From: Streptomyces bottropensis ATCC 25435
GTDB lineage: Bacteria; Actinomycetota; Actinomycetes; Streptomycetales; Streptomycetaceae
Direction of reading: 5' to 3'
NCBI RefSeq assembly: GCF_000383595.1
Contig: NZ_KB911581.1
Coordinates: forward strand, 4,930,496 to 4,994,495
Length of the DNA: 64,000 nucleotides
The position numbers were made by a program, and so were the translations under genes. This document shows, one piece after another, positions 1 to 8,827 of this stretch (positions are counted from its first letter, which is position 1; each line of letters opens with the position of its first letter). Below the pieces are notes generated by a model, which did no database searches, was not told where the DNA came from, and saw nothing but the letters and a program-made list of their open reading frames with translations.

Positions 1-438
1 GAGGAACTGCTGTTCGGCGCGGACTATGACGCGGCCGACGACTTCCAGCGACGCCTGGGGGAGCGCGCCGAGTGGCCGACATTCACCGTCCCACTCGCCG
101 ACGATCACCGTCTCCACATCGTCGTCCGCACGTGCGTGGACGACACCGGTACCGACTATCTCCTCCACCACCCCGACTGGGACCGGGCCGAACTCCTCGC
201 CCGGGACGACGGGCACTTCATGGGACCGGGCCTGTCCTGGACCGAGTTGGTGGCGGCCGCGGACAATGTGCTGCCCGGAGGCAGCACCACCGATCCCCAC
301 GCCCGCCTGCTGCTCCTGCTGCCCGCGCTGGGCGACGACGAGCTACCCGACGACGCCGTTGACCGCTTGGCGGTCGCGCTCCGTTTACGCCTCCGCACCC
401 GACCTGGCCCGTCTGGCCAAGGTCCCCTGGTGCGTTGA
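1..438 (+). CDS. hypothetical protein, 5' end outside window
   Basis: The frame is open from base 1 to a TGA at 436-438, giving the last 145 codons of a protein that starts upstream. It is acidic and soluble, with a Leu-rich stretch (LLLLLPALGDDELP) near the end, and no domain that I recognise. The last 20 or so residues turn Arg/Pro-rich. A +1 frame carries a more normal-looking continuation (ASAPDLARLAKVPW), so the tail may be frameshifted. Function unknown. Confidence 0.55.
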   Translation, partial: EELLFGADYDAADDFQRRLGERAEWPTFTVPLADDHRLHIVVRTCVDDTGTDYLLHHPDWDRAELLARDDGHFMGPGLSWTELVAAADNVLPGGSTTDPHARLLLLLPALGDDELPDDAVDRLAVALRLRLRTRPGPSGQGPLVR

Positions 439-994
439 GCCGAGCCGGACCACCGCGAACTCCGACGAGGCCTGGGCCTGGACCGGTCTGGGGATGCTCC
501 CGAAGCGACCCCACCCGTCAAGCGGACTGACCACTCACGCAAGGCCTGACCACTCACGGGCGGCAGGGCAACTGCTCCGGTCCGTCGAGTCCACCAGGCG
601 CCGAACCCGCCGAACCCGCCGAACGCTCCGGGGCCGTTCGGGCTGTTCCATCTCAGACGGGCATCTCAGGCTCAGTTGTCCCTGCAGGTCGGAGGGGGTG
701 GGATCGCCCCACCGTTGCAGATTGCGGGCAGCTGTTGCCCCGCGCTCACCGGTCGTCCGACGCTATTGCTGTCGCACCGGCCGAAGTGGCCGATCGCACG
801 GCATCGCTACAACACACCACGACTCCCGACTCGTACCGGCGCAGGACGCGGACGCTCCGAAGGGCGCCCGACGGCGCGGCGGCCCATGGGTCGGCGCCTT
901 CGTCCCCGCTACCGCCGGCCGAGGCGGAGCCGGGTGGTGCGGCGCGAACAGCCCAGTACGCGACCTCATACCGACCAGAAGAGAGTCCACGCAT
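439..994. other. 556-nt gene-free stretch
   Basis: No open frame here has plausible codon use, a ribosome-binding site or a recognisable product. The long frame running through it is only a GC-driven extension of the downstream DUF4232 gene. A short CCGCCGAAC iteration lies near 605-625. The promoter of the next gene is presumably in the last 150 nt but I cannot place it. Confidence 0.5.
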
Positions 995-1606
995 ATGAAC
1001 ATCAAGTCCCTCCCGGTCCACCGTGTTGCCGTGGCCGCAGGTCTCGTCCTGGCTCTCGGGTGTGGTGTGTCGGCACAGGCCTCCGCCACCGGGCCGCGGA
1101 CGATCAGCGGGAAGACCCAGGACGCGGCGACGCACCGCTCCGGCGGCAACGTCGCCAAGGCCACCGTCGCCACCTGCTCCGACAAGGTTCTCGGTGTCTC
1201 CGCCGTGAAGGAGCCCGCAGACAGCAAGGACGCCCGACACCTCCTCCTGACCGTCCAGAACGCCGGGGACAAGAAGTGCAACCTCTACCGTTACCCTCTC
1301 GTGCGCCTCGGTGCCGGTCGGACCACGGCCCCCGTCATCAAGGAGAGCGACCCGAACCCGGGGGTGCCCGTCACCCTCGCTCCGGGTGAGGAGGCGTACG
1401 CGGGTCTGCTCGTCAATGGCCCCATGGATGAGTATGAGGCGAAGAGCATCACCCTCGGTCTCCAGGGCCAGAAGCCCGGCAGCAGCGCGGGCAAGCCGAT
1501 CGACGTCCCCATGCCCGTCCCCACGTTGTACGCCAACGACGGCCAGCGCGTCACCTACTGGACGACAGCTCCCGGCTTGGCCCTGGACTTCATCATGTCC
1601 AAGTGA
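995..1606 (+). CDS. secreted DUF4232-domain protein
   Basis: A 203-residue exported protein. The N-terminus (MNIKSLPVHRVAVAAGLVLA, then GCGVSAQASA) is a Sec signal peptide, with cleavage expected after an Ala near residue 30. The mature part matches the DUF4232 pattern of Streptomyces: a Cys in ATCSDKVLGVSAVKEP, then LLLTVQNAGDKKC, a VxLAPGEEAYAGLL strand, and a C-terminal W/Y-rich strand. These domains are small beta-sandwiches of unknown role on the cell surface or in the medium. ATG 995 was chosen over the much longer upstream-open frame because AGAAGAGAG sits 10 nt before it and the signal peptide starts there. No operon partner is visible. Confidence 0.85.
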   Translation: MNIKSLPVHRVAVAAGLVLALGCGVSAQASATGPRTISGKTQDAATHRSGGNVAKATVATCSDKVLGVSAVKEPADSKDARHLLLTVQNAGDKKCNLYRYPLVRLGAGRTTAPVIKESDPNPGVPVTLAPGEEAYAGLLVNGPMDEYEAKSITLGLQGQKPGSSAGKPIDVPMPVPTLYANDGQRVTYWTTAPGLALDFIMSK

Positions 1607-1831
1607 CGGAACTCGACTGGAACCGCTTCCCCAGCCGTTGACCGGAAAATGAGTCGAGTCGGGTGAGGGTGTGACGAGGCGGACCGCGGGCGTGCTTGAC
1701 CGGCGCGCCTGCGGTCCGCCTGCCGGAGTGACCTCGGCTGAGCTACGCGCAGGCTCCGGCGCGGGCTCCCTGGTCGTCGGCTGAGCGACGGGCACCGGAC
1801 GCCGAGCGGACAGGACTGGGAGGCCTTCTAG

Positions 1832-1984
1832 GTGGCCGCCGGCTGGTGCGTCCTGGTGAGTTCCGGATCCCGGCCAAGAAGGGGCACGTACGACCGCAGG
1901 GGCAGGTCCACTCCCGTCCACGTCAAGGTCGAGAACTTCGGCACCGCCTACGTCCGCGATCAGTCCACCACCGTCTGTCTCTGA
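1832..1984 (+). other. possible 50-codon ORF or gene remnant
   Basis: An open frame from GTG 1832 to TGA 1984, directly after an in-frame TAG at 1829. Only the second half looks protein-like (HVKVENFGTAYVRDQSTTVC). This reads like the C-terminal strand of a beta-rich secreted protein rather than a whole gene. There is no clear ribosome-binding site. Probably a remnant; identity unknown. Confidence 0.25.
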
Positions 1985-2076
1985 TGCCCCCTCCGCCGCG
2001 TAGCGGCTGCCCGTGCCGGGGCGTTGTGGACCGCCGGGGGCCGGGGGCCGATGCACGCGCGTGCGATCGGCACCAG

Positions 2077-2087
2077 CGAAAGTTTCG
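2077..2087. promoter_or_regulatory. CGAAAGTTTCG palindrome
   Basis: A perfect 11-bp inverted repeat around a central G. As I recall it, this is the complement of the CGAAACTTTCG element described upstream of Streptomyces xylanase genes, and it fits the CGAA-N-TTCG box of BxlR-type regulators. It lies 112 nt before the frameshifted ORF at 2199 and not near an intact sugar gene, so it may be a leftover operator. Confidence 0.4.
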
Positions 2088-2198
2088 AGGCGTCCCCTCG
2101 TCGTGATACCTCACCTTGCCGCGTTCGAGTCGTCTGGTGTAGGCAGCGGACTGTACGGACCGCCGCACCCGATGGCAGGCCGTTGCGAGGAGGTACCG

Positions 2199-2458
2199 AT
2201 GGGGTTCCAAGAGCGGTGGCAGAGCAGGCAGGGCGAGCTTGCGGCTCGGGCAGAGGACCGGGAGACCGCAGAGGTCGAACGGTGGAACGAGTACGTGGAA
2301 CGGTTCCAGGACCCCATCCTCGACCACGCCCGTCTGGCGTTCGAGCGTGGTGACGGGTGGTTCGAGACCGAGATCGACCAGCGCAGTCGATCAAAGGGAA
2401 GATCGTCGGAATGTACCTGTTCGAGAGAGCCACGGCCTCTCAGGACGAGACTTCTTGA
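2199..2458 (+). pseudogene. frameshifted small hypothetical gene
   Basis: ATG 2199 follows a strong ribosome-binding site (GAGGAGG, 2187-2193). The first 63 codons look genuine: a charged helical start (MGFQERWQSRQGELAARAED), then PILDHARLAFERGDGWFETEID. Near 2386-2390 the protein-like reading passes to another frame (IKGKIVGMYLFERATASQDE) that ends at TGA 2456-2458. The original frame instead runs on to 2555 with nonsense. One lost base, or a sequencing error, explains this. The intact protein would be about 86 residues of unknown function. Confidence 0.6.
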
Positions 2459-2671
2459 ACAACGGTGTGGAGAGGGCCGATCGACAGGCCTGATGGCAGA
2501 CGGTGGGGCGGGCGGCCCTGATGTGGATAAGAAGCACTGCCGACGAGTGGGGTAGGTGTCCACGCGCCGGCCTTCCCTCGATCTTCAGGACGTCCGGGCT
2601 GCCACTGACCCCCGACGCCACGATGCCGCGGAGCGGCTGACTCGCGCGCATGTCGGTCACGCGCCGCCCGG

Positions 2672-3148
2672 CTACGACGGCCACATCACCGCACCGTCAC
2701 ACACGACCAGAGGCTCGGGCCGAGGATCTTCGTAGAAACGGGTCCACCCCAAGGTGACCTCGCCGTCCGGGTTTCGGTGTCGGCTGTCGGCCTTGGTGGC
2801 GAGCCAGGTGAGGAGCTGTCCGACGCGTTCGAAGTCGTCGGGGTGGATCTCCTGTCGGCTGGTCAGGCTCCACGCGTCGGCCTCGGAGTGCTGCCTGCGT
2901 ACCAGGGCCGAGGCCGGCGAGCCGTCCACCTTGGAGGCCTGGTCGTGTCGGCCCAGGAGCGGCCCGGGATGATTCTCGATCATGGGCCGTCCGCGCTCGT
3001 CCTCCACCACGACGGGAAAGTCGGTGACGATGCTGAGCACGTCCGGCTCGCTGTCCAGTCCGAGGTGCCAGCGAAGCTCGGCGAGTTCCCTCTCCGCTAT
3101 GTCGTGGCGCAAATCAATCGTGACAGTGAGTTCGAAGACGTCCGCCAT
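2672..3148 (-). CDS. conserved hypothetical protein
   Basis: 158 residues read leftward from ATG 3148. The start was chosen because the protein-like sequence begins at MADVFELTVTIDLRHDIAER, while the longer upstream frame is Arg/Pro/His noise. The N-terminal strand-helix pattern (ELTVTIDLR..IAERELAELRWHLG) suggests a small alpha/beta fold. The C-terminal part is Trp-rich (LLTWLATKAD, VTLGWTRFYED, VMWPS). No signal peptide, membrane segment or catalytic motif is visible. It stands alone, and I do not recognise a function. Confidence 0.65.
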   Translation of the reverse strand: MADVFELTVTIDLRHDIAERELAELRWHLGLDSEPDVLSIVTDFPVVVEDERGRPMIENHPGPLLGRHDQASKVDGSPASALVRRQHSEADAWSLTSRQEIHPDDFERVGQLLTWLATKADSRHRNPDGEVTLGWTRFYEDPRPEPLVVCDGAVMWPS

Positions 3149-3339
3149 GACCCCACACGATAGTGGGACACGCAGGTGTCCTGACCAGCGGCATCGGTCT
3201 GCACCGACTCGATCGTGAGCCGCTCGCGGACCGTGGGCGCACCGTCGCGCCCCTGAGTGAGTTCGGGCCAACGGCCTCGCGCCCCCTTCCCGGTGAACTC
3301 GTGCCGGAGGATGCGATCCAGGCTGGTTCGTTCCATCAT

Positions 3340-3444
3340 CGAAAAATTCGGCAATGCTCACGAATCTTGCGAGAAGTATTGACGTTACTTCCCGGCCCCC
3401 TATGATCCGATTGATCGACACTTCGCCCCTTGTTCGAAATTGCG
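3340..3444 (+). promoter_or_regulatory. promoter with two flanking CGAA-TTCG operators (GH62 gene)
   Basis: A -35 TTGACG (3379-3384) and -10 TATGAT (3401-3406) are separated by 16 nt. CGAAAAATTCG lies upstream at 3340-3350 and CGAAATTGCG downstream at 3435-3444, with centres 94.5 bp apart. The same layout occurs before the gene at 19532. The start codon served (3808) is about 400 nt away, so the leader is long. It holds a direct repeat, GTCATGTCC, at 3537-3545 and 3548-3556. Repression by a LacI-type sugar regulator is inferred from the motif. Confidence 0.5.
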
Positions 3445-3807
3445 CACACGCCAGGACTGCTTCACTCGCAGAGGGGGGCATCCTGGTCGCGCTCACGAAT
3501 GGGCCGAGCCGCAAGGAGTGCGTCGCTCATGCATATGTCATGTCCTTGTCATGTCCGTATTGGTGATTGTGCGCGATCTCGGTCGCCCCAGGAGCGGCTC
3601 GCGGCGCACCTGGCGGTCGCGGTGCGGTGGGCTCGCGCCATCACGAGCAACAACCGGCAGGGTCACAGGCGTTGCGCGGAGGTGCCGGGCCGCCGTTCCC
3701 GGTCACCGCCGGTGTGTCAGGAGGCCGCGTAGAGCCGGGCCGACCAAACCCCCGTACGACCCGAACCTGCACCCCCCAACCCCTCACTCAAGAATCAAGA
3801 GGTCGAC

Positions 3808-4830
3808 ATGCGCAAAGTAGGTTTCAGCCGCAAACGTCTGTCCATGGTTCTGGCCGCCTCGGTTGCGGCCCTGGTTTCGACGGCGGCGTCACTCGTCGCC
3901 AACCCCGCTCAGGCGGCCACCAGTGCGTGCTCGCTTCCGTCGACGTACCGGTGGACCTCGACAGGTGCGTTGGCGCAGCCCGCGAACGGGTGGGCCTCGC
4001 TGAAGGACTTCACCACCGTGACGTACAACGGCAAGCACCTGGTCTACGCGACGAACTTCGGGGGATCGTCGTGGGGCTCGCTGACGTTCAGCCCCTTCAC
4101 CAACTGGTCGGACATGGGCTCGGCCCGCCAGACCGGCATGAACCAGTCGGCGGTGGCGCCCACGCTGTTCTACTTCGCGCCCAAGAGGATCTGGGTGCTC
4201 GCGTACCAGTGGGGTCAGTGGCCCTTCATCTACCGCACATCCAGCGACCCCACCAACCCCAACGGCTGGTCCGCGCCGCAGCCACTGTTCACCGGCAGCA
4301 TCTCCGGTTCCAGCACCGGACCGATCGACCAGACGCTGATCGCCGACGGCCAGAACATGTACCTGTTCTTCGCCGGTGACAACGGCAAGATCTACCGGGC
4401 GAGCATGCCGATCGGGAACTTTCCGGGCAACTTCGGCTCCTCGTACACCACGATCATGAGCGACACGACAGCCAACCTCTTCGAGGCGCCGCAGGTCTAC
4501 AAGCTCCAGGACCAGAACCAGTACCTCATGATCGTCGAGGCGATGGGGGCGAACGGGCGCTACTTCCGCTCGTTCACCTCCTCCAGCCTGAGCGGTTCCT
4601 GGACCCCGCAGGCCGCCACCGAGAGCAGGCCCTTCGCGGGCAAGGCCAACAGCGGGGCCACCTGGACCAACGACATCAGTCACGGCGACCTGGTCCGCAA
4701 CAACCCCGACCAGACCATGACCGTCGACCCCTGCAACCTGCAGTTCCTCTACCAGGGCAAGTCCCCCTCCGCGAACGGCCCCTACAACCAACTCCCGTAC
4801 CGGCCGGGTGTCCTGACCCTGCAGCGCTGA
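3808..4830 (+). CDS. secreted GH62 alpha-L-arabinofuranosidase
   Basis: A 340-residue exported enzyme expected to remove arabinofuranosyl side chains from arabinoxylan or arabinan. Residues 1-37 form a signal peptide ending in AQA. The rest is one GH62 five-bladed propeller running to the C-terminus (RPGVLTLQR), with no carbohydrate-binding module. Candidate catalytic acids sit in the expected blades: Asp67 (LKDFT), Asp174 (GPIDQTLIADG) and Glu226 (LFEAPQV). AGAGG lies 7 nt before ATG 3808, and a strong hairpin follows the stop, so it is monocistronic. A nearly identical 3' half lies at 17841-18246 on the other strand. Confidence 0.93.
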   Translation: MRKVGFSRKRLSMVLAASVAALVSTAASLVANPAQAATSACSLPSTYRWTSTGALAQPANGWASLKDFTTVTYNGKHLVYATNFGGSSWGSLTFSPFTNWSDMGSARQTGMNQSAVAPTLFYFAPKRIWVLAYQWGQWPFIYRTSSDPTNPNGWSAPQPLFTGSISGSSTGPIDQTLIADGQNMYLFFAGDNGKIYRASMPIGNFPGNFGSSYTTIMSDTTANLFEAPQVYKLQDQNQYLMIVEAMGANGRYFRSFTSSSLSGSWTPQAATESRPFAGKANSGATWTNDISHGDLVRNNPDQTMTVDPCNLQFLYQGKSPSANGPYNQLPYRPGVLTLQR

Positions 4831-4857
4831 CCCGCCTGGGCCCAGCAGCCGATGAAG

Positions 4858-4893
4858 GGGTGCCTGACCGACGCTCTCCCACGTCAGGCACCC
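4858..4893 (+). terminator. hairpin terminator after the GH62 gene
   Basis: GGGTGCCTGAC (4858-4868) pairs perfectly with GTCAGGCACCC (4883-4893) across a 14-nt loop, 28 nt after the GH62 stop. There is no U-run, as is usual in Streptomyces. Confidence 0.75.
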
Positions 4894-5072
4894 TCTCCCT
4901 CGCCTCGCTCGCCTCGGGCCCACGTGAGCACGGAACGGCGTCACATCGAAGCTTCGCCCCCGGGGCCTGCTCGCCCGGCGAACGGCTTGCTCGGAGGCGG
5001 TGAAGGCGCCCGGGCGCCGGCCGGTGAACGGGGACAGCAACTGTGCGCCGAGCTGAGGCCGGTGCCGCCGCG

Positions 5073-5500
5073 TCAGGGGCCGTTCGTCTCGCCGCCGGTG
5101 ATGACGAGGCGGCCCCGGGGCATGAGGGCCCGGCGCGGAGCCCGCAGGTGCCCGCGATATCGATGATGACGTCGTAGCGTCGCGGGCCGGCGAGGAAGTC
5201 CTCGTAGGTGTGGCCGATCACGCGGTGGGCGCCCAGCGCCCGCACCTGCGGGCTGGGCAGTGCTCGCGACGGCCGGGAGTGCGGTCAGCGCGCTGGCTGG
5301 TACCGTCGCCGGCTCCTCGAAGGTGAGTCGGGCCGGCTTGGGCGGACCTCTCGGGACGGGCGGCGGCGTACTTGGCGAACGCGGCGACTGCCGTGCCGTA
5401 GACCGTGTCGCCGGGCGCGAACCCGGTCACCTCGGAACCGACCGCCTCGACGACACCGGCGATGGTGCGGCCGGGATTGGGGTGCTTGGGCTGATGCCAT
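5073..5500 (-). pseudogene. remnant of zinc-type alcohol dehydrogenase / quinone reductase
   Basis: Read leftward, pieces of a medium-chain dehydrogenase appear in successive frames: TGFAPGDTVYGTAVAAFAKY, then RALGAHRVIGHTYEDF with RYDVIIDIAGTCGLR, then RALMPRGRLVITGGETNGP followed by a stop at 5075. The order matches the family (GDxVYG core, nucleotide-domain ALGAxxVIDY, then the xGxxVxxGG strand). The N-terminal third is missing and at least two frameshifts separate the pieces. It is therefore a dead gene. Confidence 0.7.
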
Positions 5501-5533
5501 GGCGCGCCGATGGGTGATTCGATCGCTATGTGC

Positions 5534-5562
5534 TTGATGTCACCTTATGTGGCCTTTAGTGT
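5534..5562 (+). promoter_or_regulatory. candidate promoter of the ABC importer operon
   Basis: TTGATG (5534-5539) and TAGTGT (5557-5562) are 17 nt apart, about 105 nt before the likely start of the binding-protein gene. Support comes only from the hexamers and position. Confidence 0.3.
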
Positions 5563-5666
5563 TCGCCGGGAGGAAATCCGCGGGGTCCGGCTCCCGTGCC
5601 ATCGTCCGGAAGCGAGGTGTGGAGCGCGTGCAGGCGAGGTGCGGCCACCGGCCGGTTTCGGGCCAG

Positions 5667-6938
5667 ATGAGGCGTCACAGGGACACACGCTGGTTGCGGG
5701 CGCTCGCCGTACTGCCGTTGCTGGCGTCGATGCTCGCCGCCTGTGGCAGTGACGAGGGCTCCGGTCGGCCCACCCTCAACTGGTACAACTTCCCCGACGA
5801 CTCCGGCGCCCTTCAGAAGGCGGCCGACCGGTGCGCGCAGGCGTCGGGCGGACGCTACAGGATCAGCTACAACAAGCTCCCGCGTGCCGCGGACGGACAG
5901 CGCCAGCAGCTCGTCCGCAGACTCGCCGCCGAGGACGACTCGCTCGACATCCTGGGCCTGGACGTCACCTGGGCGGCGGAGTTCGCCGAGGCGCGCTGGA
6001 TCCGGGAATGGACGGGAGCGGCGAAGCAGCGGGCCGTCACGGGCACCCTGCGTGTGCCTCTGCAGACCTCGACCTGGAAGGGCCGGCTGTACGCCGTCCC
6101 GTACAACACCAACACCCAACTCCTCTGGTACCGCAAGGACCTGGTGCCCACCCCGCCCAAGACCTGGGCTGAGATGCTGGACGCGGCCGAGGCGCTCGCC
6201 CGGCAGGGCAAACCCCACTTCGTGGAGATCCAGGGCGCCCAGTACGAGGGCCTGACCGTCTGGTTCAACTCGCTGATCAACAGCGCGGGCGGCTCCATCC
6301 TCAACGCGCGTGCGACCGAACCCTCCCTCGGCGCTCCCGCCGTACGGGCCGCCGGGATCATGCGTGATCTGGCGAAGTCCCCGGCCGCGGACCCTTCCCT
6401 GCCCAACCAGATGGAGGACCAGAACCGGCTCGCCATGGAGTCGGGAGTGGCGGCGTTCGAGATCAACTACCCGTTCGTCTATCCGTCGATGAAGGCGAAC
6501 AACCCCGACCTGTTCAAGAACTTCCGCTGGGCGCCGTACCCGAGAGTCGACGCGAACCGTCCGGCGCGGCCCACCATCGGCGGCATCGATCTGGCGGTGA
6601 GCGCGTATTCGCGCCACCCCGGCCTGGCCTTCGAGGCGGCGCTGTGCCTGCGCAACCGCGAGAACCAGCTATCCGCCGCGCTCGAGGGCGGTCTGCCGCC
6701 CACCCTGCGCGCCCTGTACGACGAGCCCGCGTTCATGAAGGAGTACCCGTTCTCCCGCGAGGTGCTGGCCGCCCTGGAATCGGCGAGCGTGCGCCCGCTC
6801 ACTCCCGCCTACCAGAACGTGTCGATCGCGGTCTCCCACACGCTGTCCCCGCCGTCGGGGATCCGACCGGTGAGCTCCGTCAACACCATCAGGGAGCAGA
6901 TCGACGATGCCCTGCGATCCGAGGGTGTGATCCCGTGA
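5667..6938 (+). CDS. lpqY: LpqY-like lipoprotein, sugar ABC importer binding protein
   Basis: A 423-residue extracellular solute-binding protein tethered as a lipoprotein. The N-terminus has arginines, a hydrophobic core and a lipobox LAAC with Cys26. The mature protein resembles mycobacterial LpqY, which binds trehalose: TLNWYNFPDD, SLDILGLDVTWAAEFAEARW, NTNTQLLWYRKDL, TIGGIDLAVS and LEGGLPPT all fall in order. It starts a four-gene unit with two permeases and an ATPase. ATG 5667 gives a textbook signal; GTG 5619 or 5628 in the same frame are alternatives because the ribosome-binding site is weak. The substrate is inferred from similarity. Confidence 0.85.
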   Translation: MRRHRDTRWLRALAVLPLLASMLAACGSDEGSGRPTLNWYNFPDDSGALQKAADRCAQASGGRYRISYNKLPRAADGQRQQLVRRLAAEDDSLDILGLDVTWAAEFAEARWIREWTGAAKQRAVTGTLRVPLQTSTWKGRLYAVPYNTNTQLLWYRKDLVPTPPKTWAEMLDAAEALARQGKPHFVEIQGAQYEGLTVWFNSLINSAGGSILNARATEPSLGAPAVRAAGIMRDLAKSPAADPSLPNQMEDQNRLAMESGVAAFEINYPFVYPSMKANNPDLFKNFRWAPYPRVDANRPARPTIGGIDLAVSAYSRHPGLAFEAALCLRNRENQLSAALEGGLPPTLRALYDEPAFMKEYPFSREVLAALESASVRPLTPAYQNVSIAVSHTLSPPSGIRPVSSVNTIREQIDDALRSEGVIP

Positions 6939-7008
6939 ACCACCTCCTACCGCCCGACTCCGGCAGCCGGCACCGGGGTGCGCGGGCCTCCTCCCAGGAC
7001 GGCCCGAG

Positions 7009-7968
7009 ATGAGCACGCGGGCGCAACCGCCCGGAACCCCGCCACCCCCGGGGGCGGACACCAAGCAGGCGGGGCCGGACCGGTCGGCACTCTCGGCGGG
7101 CGCCAGGCAGGAGCGGCGGCTCGGCTGGCTGCTCTGTGCGCCCGCGGTCGTCGTCATGATCGCGGTGACCGCCTACCCCATCGGGTACGCCGTGTATCTC
7201 TCCCTCCAACGGTACGACCTGCGCTTTCCCGGACGGGCCGAGTTCGTGGGACTGAGCAACTACGGGGCGGTTCTCTCCTCCCCGTTCTGGTGGGACGCCT
7301 TCTGGGTCACCCTGTTCATCACCGCCGTGTCCGTGACGATCGAACTCGTCCTCGGCATGGGGCTCGCCCTGATCATGCACCGCACGATCTTCTGGCGCGG
7401 TGTCGTCCGCACGTCGGTCCTCGTTCCGTACGGGATCGTCACCGTCGTCGCCGCCTTCTCCTGGCAGTACGCCTGGACGCCCGACCTCGGATACCTCGCC
7501 GAACTGCTGCCCAGTGGAGACGCTCCACTGACCGAGAGGTGGCCCGCGCTCTGGCTGATCATCCTCGCCGAGGTGTGGAAGACGACGCCGTTCATGGCGC
7601 TGCTGCTGCTCGCGGGCCTGGCGCTGGTGCCTGAGGAGACCTTGAAGGCGGCCATGGTGGACGGTGCCACTGCCTGGCAGCGCTTCACCAAGATCATGGT
7701 GCCGCTGATGAAGCCGGCGATCCTGGTGGCGCTGCTGTTCCGTACCTTGGACGCGTTCCGGATCTTCGACAACATCTATGTCCTGACCGCGGGAGCCCAG
7801 GGGACAGGCTCTCTGTCGATCCTCGGGTACGACAACCTGTTCACCTCGCTGAACCTGGGCATCGGGTCGGCGATCTCGGTCCTGATCTTCCTCTGTGTCG
7901 GGATCATCGCCTTCACGTTCGTCAAGTTGTTCGGCGCCGCCGCGCCCGGCGCGGAGGTGAAGCGCTGA
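7009..7968 (+). CDS. sugA: SugA-like ABC importer permease
   Basis: 319 residues, an inner-membrane subunit of the importer. A charged, proline-rich cytoplasmic N-tail of about 40 residues precedes six hydrophobic segments, the first being LLCAPAVVVMIAVTAYPIGY. The EAA loop that docks on the ATPase is clear (LKAAMVDGATAWQRFTKIMV). The gene begins 70 nt after the binding-protein stop. Its TGA overlaps the next ATG (TGATG at 7966-7970), indicating translational coupling with the second permease. Gene order matches lpqY-sugA-sugB-sugC. Confidence 0.88.
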   Translation: MSTRAQPPGTPPPPGADTKQAGPDRSALSAGARQERRLGWLLCAPAVVVMIAVTAYPIGYAVYLSLQRYDLRFPGRAEFVGLSNYGAVLSSPFWWDAFWVTLFITAVSVTIELVLGMGLALIMHRTIFWRGVVRTSVLVPYGIVTVVAAFSWQYAWTPDLGYLAELLPSGDAPLTERWPALWLIILAEVWKTTPFMALLLLAGLALVPEETLKAAMVDGATAWQRFTKIMVPLMKPAILVALLFRTLDAFRIFDNIYVLTAGAQGTGSLSILGYDNLFTSLNLGIGSAISVLIFLCVGIIAFTFVKLFGAAAPGAEVKR

Positions 7969-8801
7969 TGGCCGAAGTAGGCAAGACGCATGCCGCCCGA
8001 TGGGGTGTCATCAACGTGGTGGTGGTGCTGTACGCCCTGTTCCCGGTGTGGTGGATCGCCGCGTTGTCCTTCAAGGACCCCTCCACCCTGACCGACGGCA
8101 ACTACATCCCCACGGACTGGACCTGGGCGAACTACCGGGGCATCTTCGAGACCGCCGAGTTCACCCGCGCGCTGATCAACTCGATCGGCATCGCCCTCAT
8201 CGCCACGGTGATCGCGGTGGCGCTGGGCACCATGGCCGCCTACGCGGTGGCGAGACTGCGCTTCCCCGGCAAGCGGGTGCTCATCGGCATGTCCCTGCTG
8301 ATCGCCATGTTCCCGCCGATCTCCCTGGTGTCCCCGCTGTTCAACATCGAGCGGATCATCGGGATCTTCGACACCTGGATCGGCCTGATCATCCCGTACA
8401 TGACCTTCTCACTGCCGCTGGCCATCTACACCCTGTCGGCCTTCTTCCGGGAGATCCCCTGGGACCTGGAGAAGGCCGCCAAGGTCGACGGGGCGACACC
8501 CGCGCAGGCCTTCCGGATGGTCATCGTGCCACTCGCCGCGCCGGGCGTGTTCACCACCGCGATTCTGGTGTTCATCTTCTGCTGGAACGACTTCCTGTTC
8601 GCGATCTCGCTGACGTCCACAGAGTCCGCGCGCACGGTGCCCGCCGCGATCGCGTTCTTCACCGGAAGCTCCCAGTTCCAGCAGCCCACCGGGTCGATCG
8701 CCGCCGCCGCTGTGGTCATCACCATCCCGATCATCATTTTCGTTCTGTTCTTCCAGCGGCGCATCGTCGCCGGACTGACCTCCGGGGCAGTCAAGGGCTG
8801 A
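7968..8801 (+). CDS. sugB: SugB-like ABC importer permease
   Basis: 277 residues, the second membrane subunit (MalG/SugB class). Six hydrophobic segments are visible, from VINVVVVLYALFPVWWIAAL to IPIIIFVLFFQRRIVAGL, and an EAA loop reads LEKAAKVDGATPAQAFRMVI. The protein ends in the short cytoplasmic tail common for MalG-type subunits. The start overlaps the stop of sugA by one base. The ATPase gene follows after 26 nt with its own AAGGAGG. Confidence 0.88.
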   Translation: MAEVGKTHAARWGVINVVVVLYALFPVWWIAALSFKDPSTLTDGNYIPTDWTWANYRGIFETAEFTRALINSIGIALIATVIAVALGTMAAYAVARLRFPGKRVLIGMSLLIAMFPPISLVSPLFNIERIIGIFDTWIGLIIPYMTFSLPLAIYTLSAFFREIPWDLEKAAKVDGATPAQAFRMVIVPLAAPGVFTTAILVFIFCWNDFLFAISLTSTESARTVPAAIAFFTGSSQFQQPTGSIAAAAVVITIPIIIFVLFFQRRIVAGLTSGAVKG

Positions 8802-8827
8802 ACGGGCAAGGCAAGGAGGCACCATCC

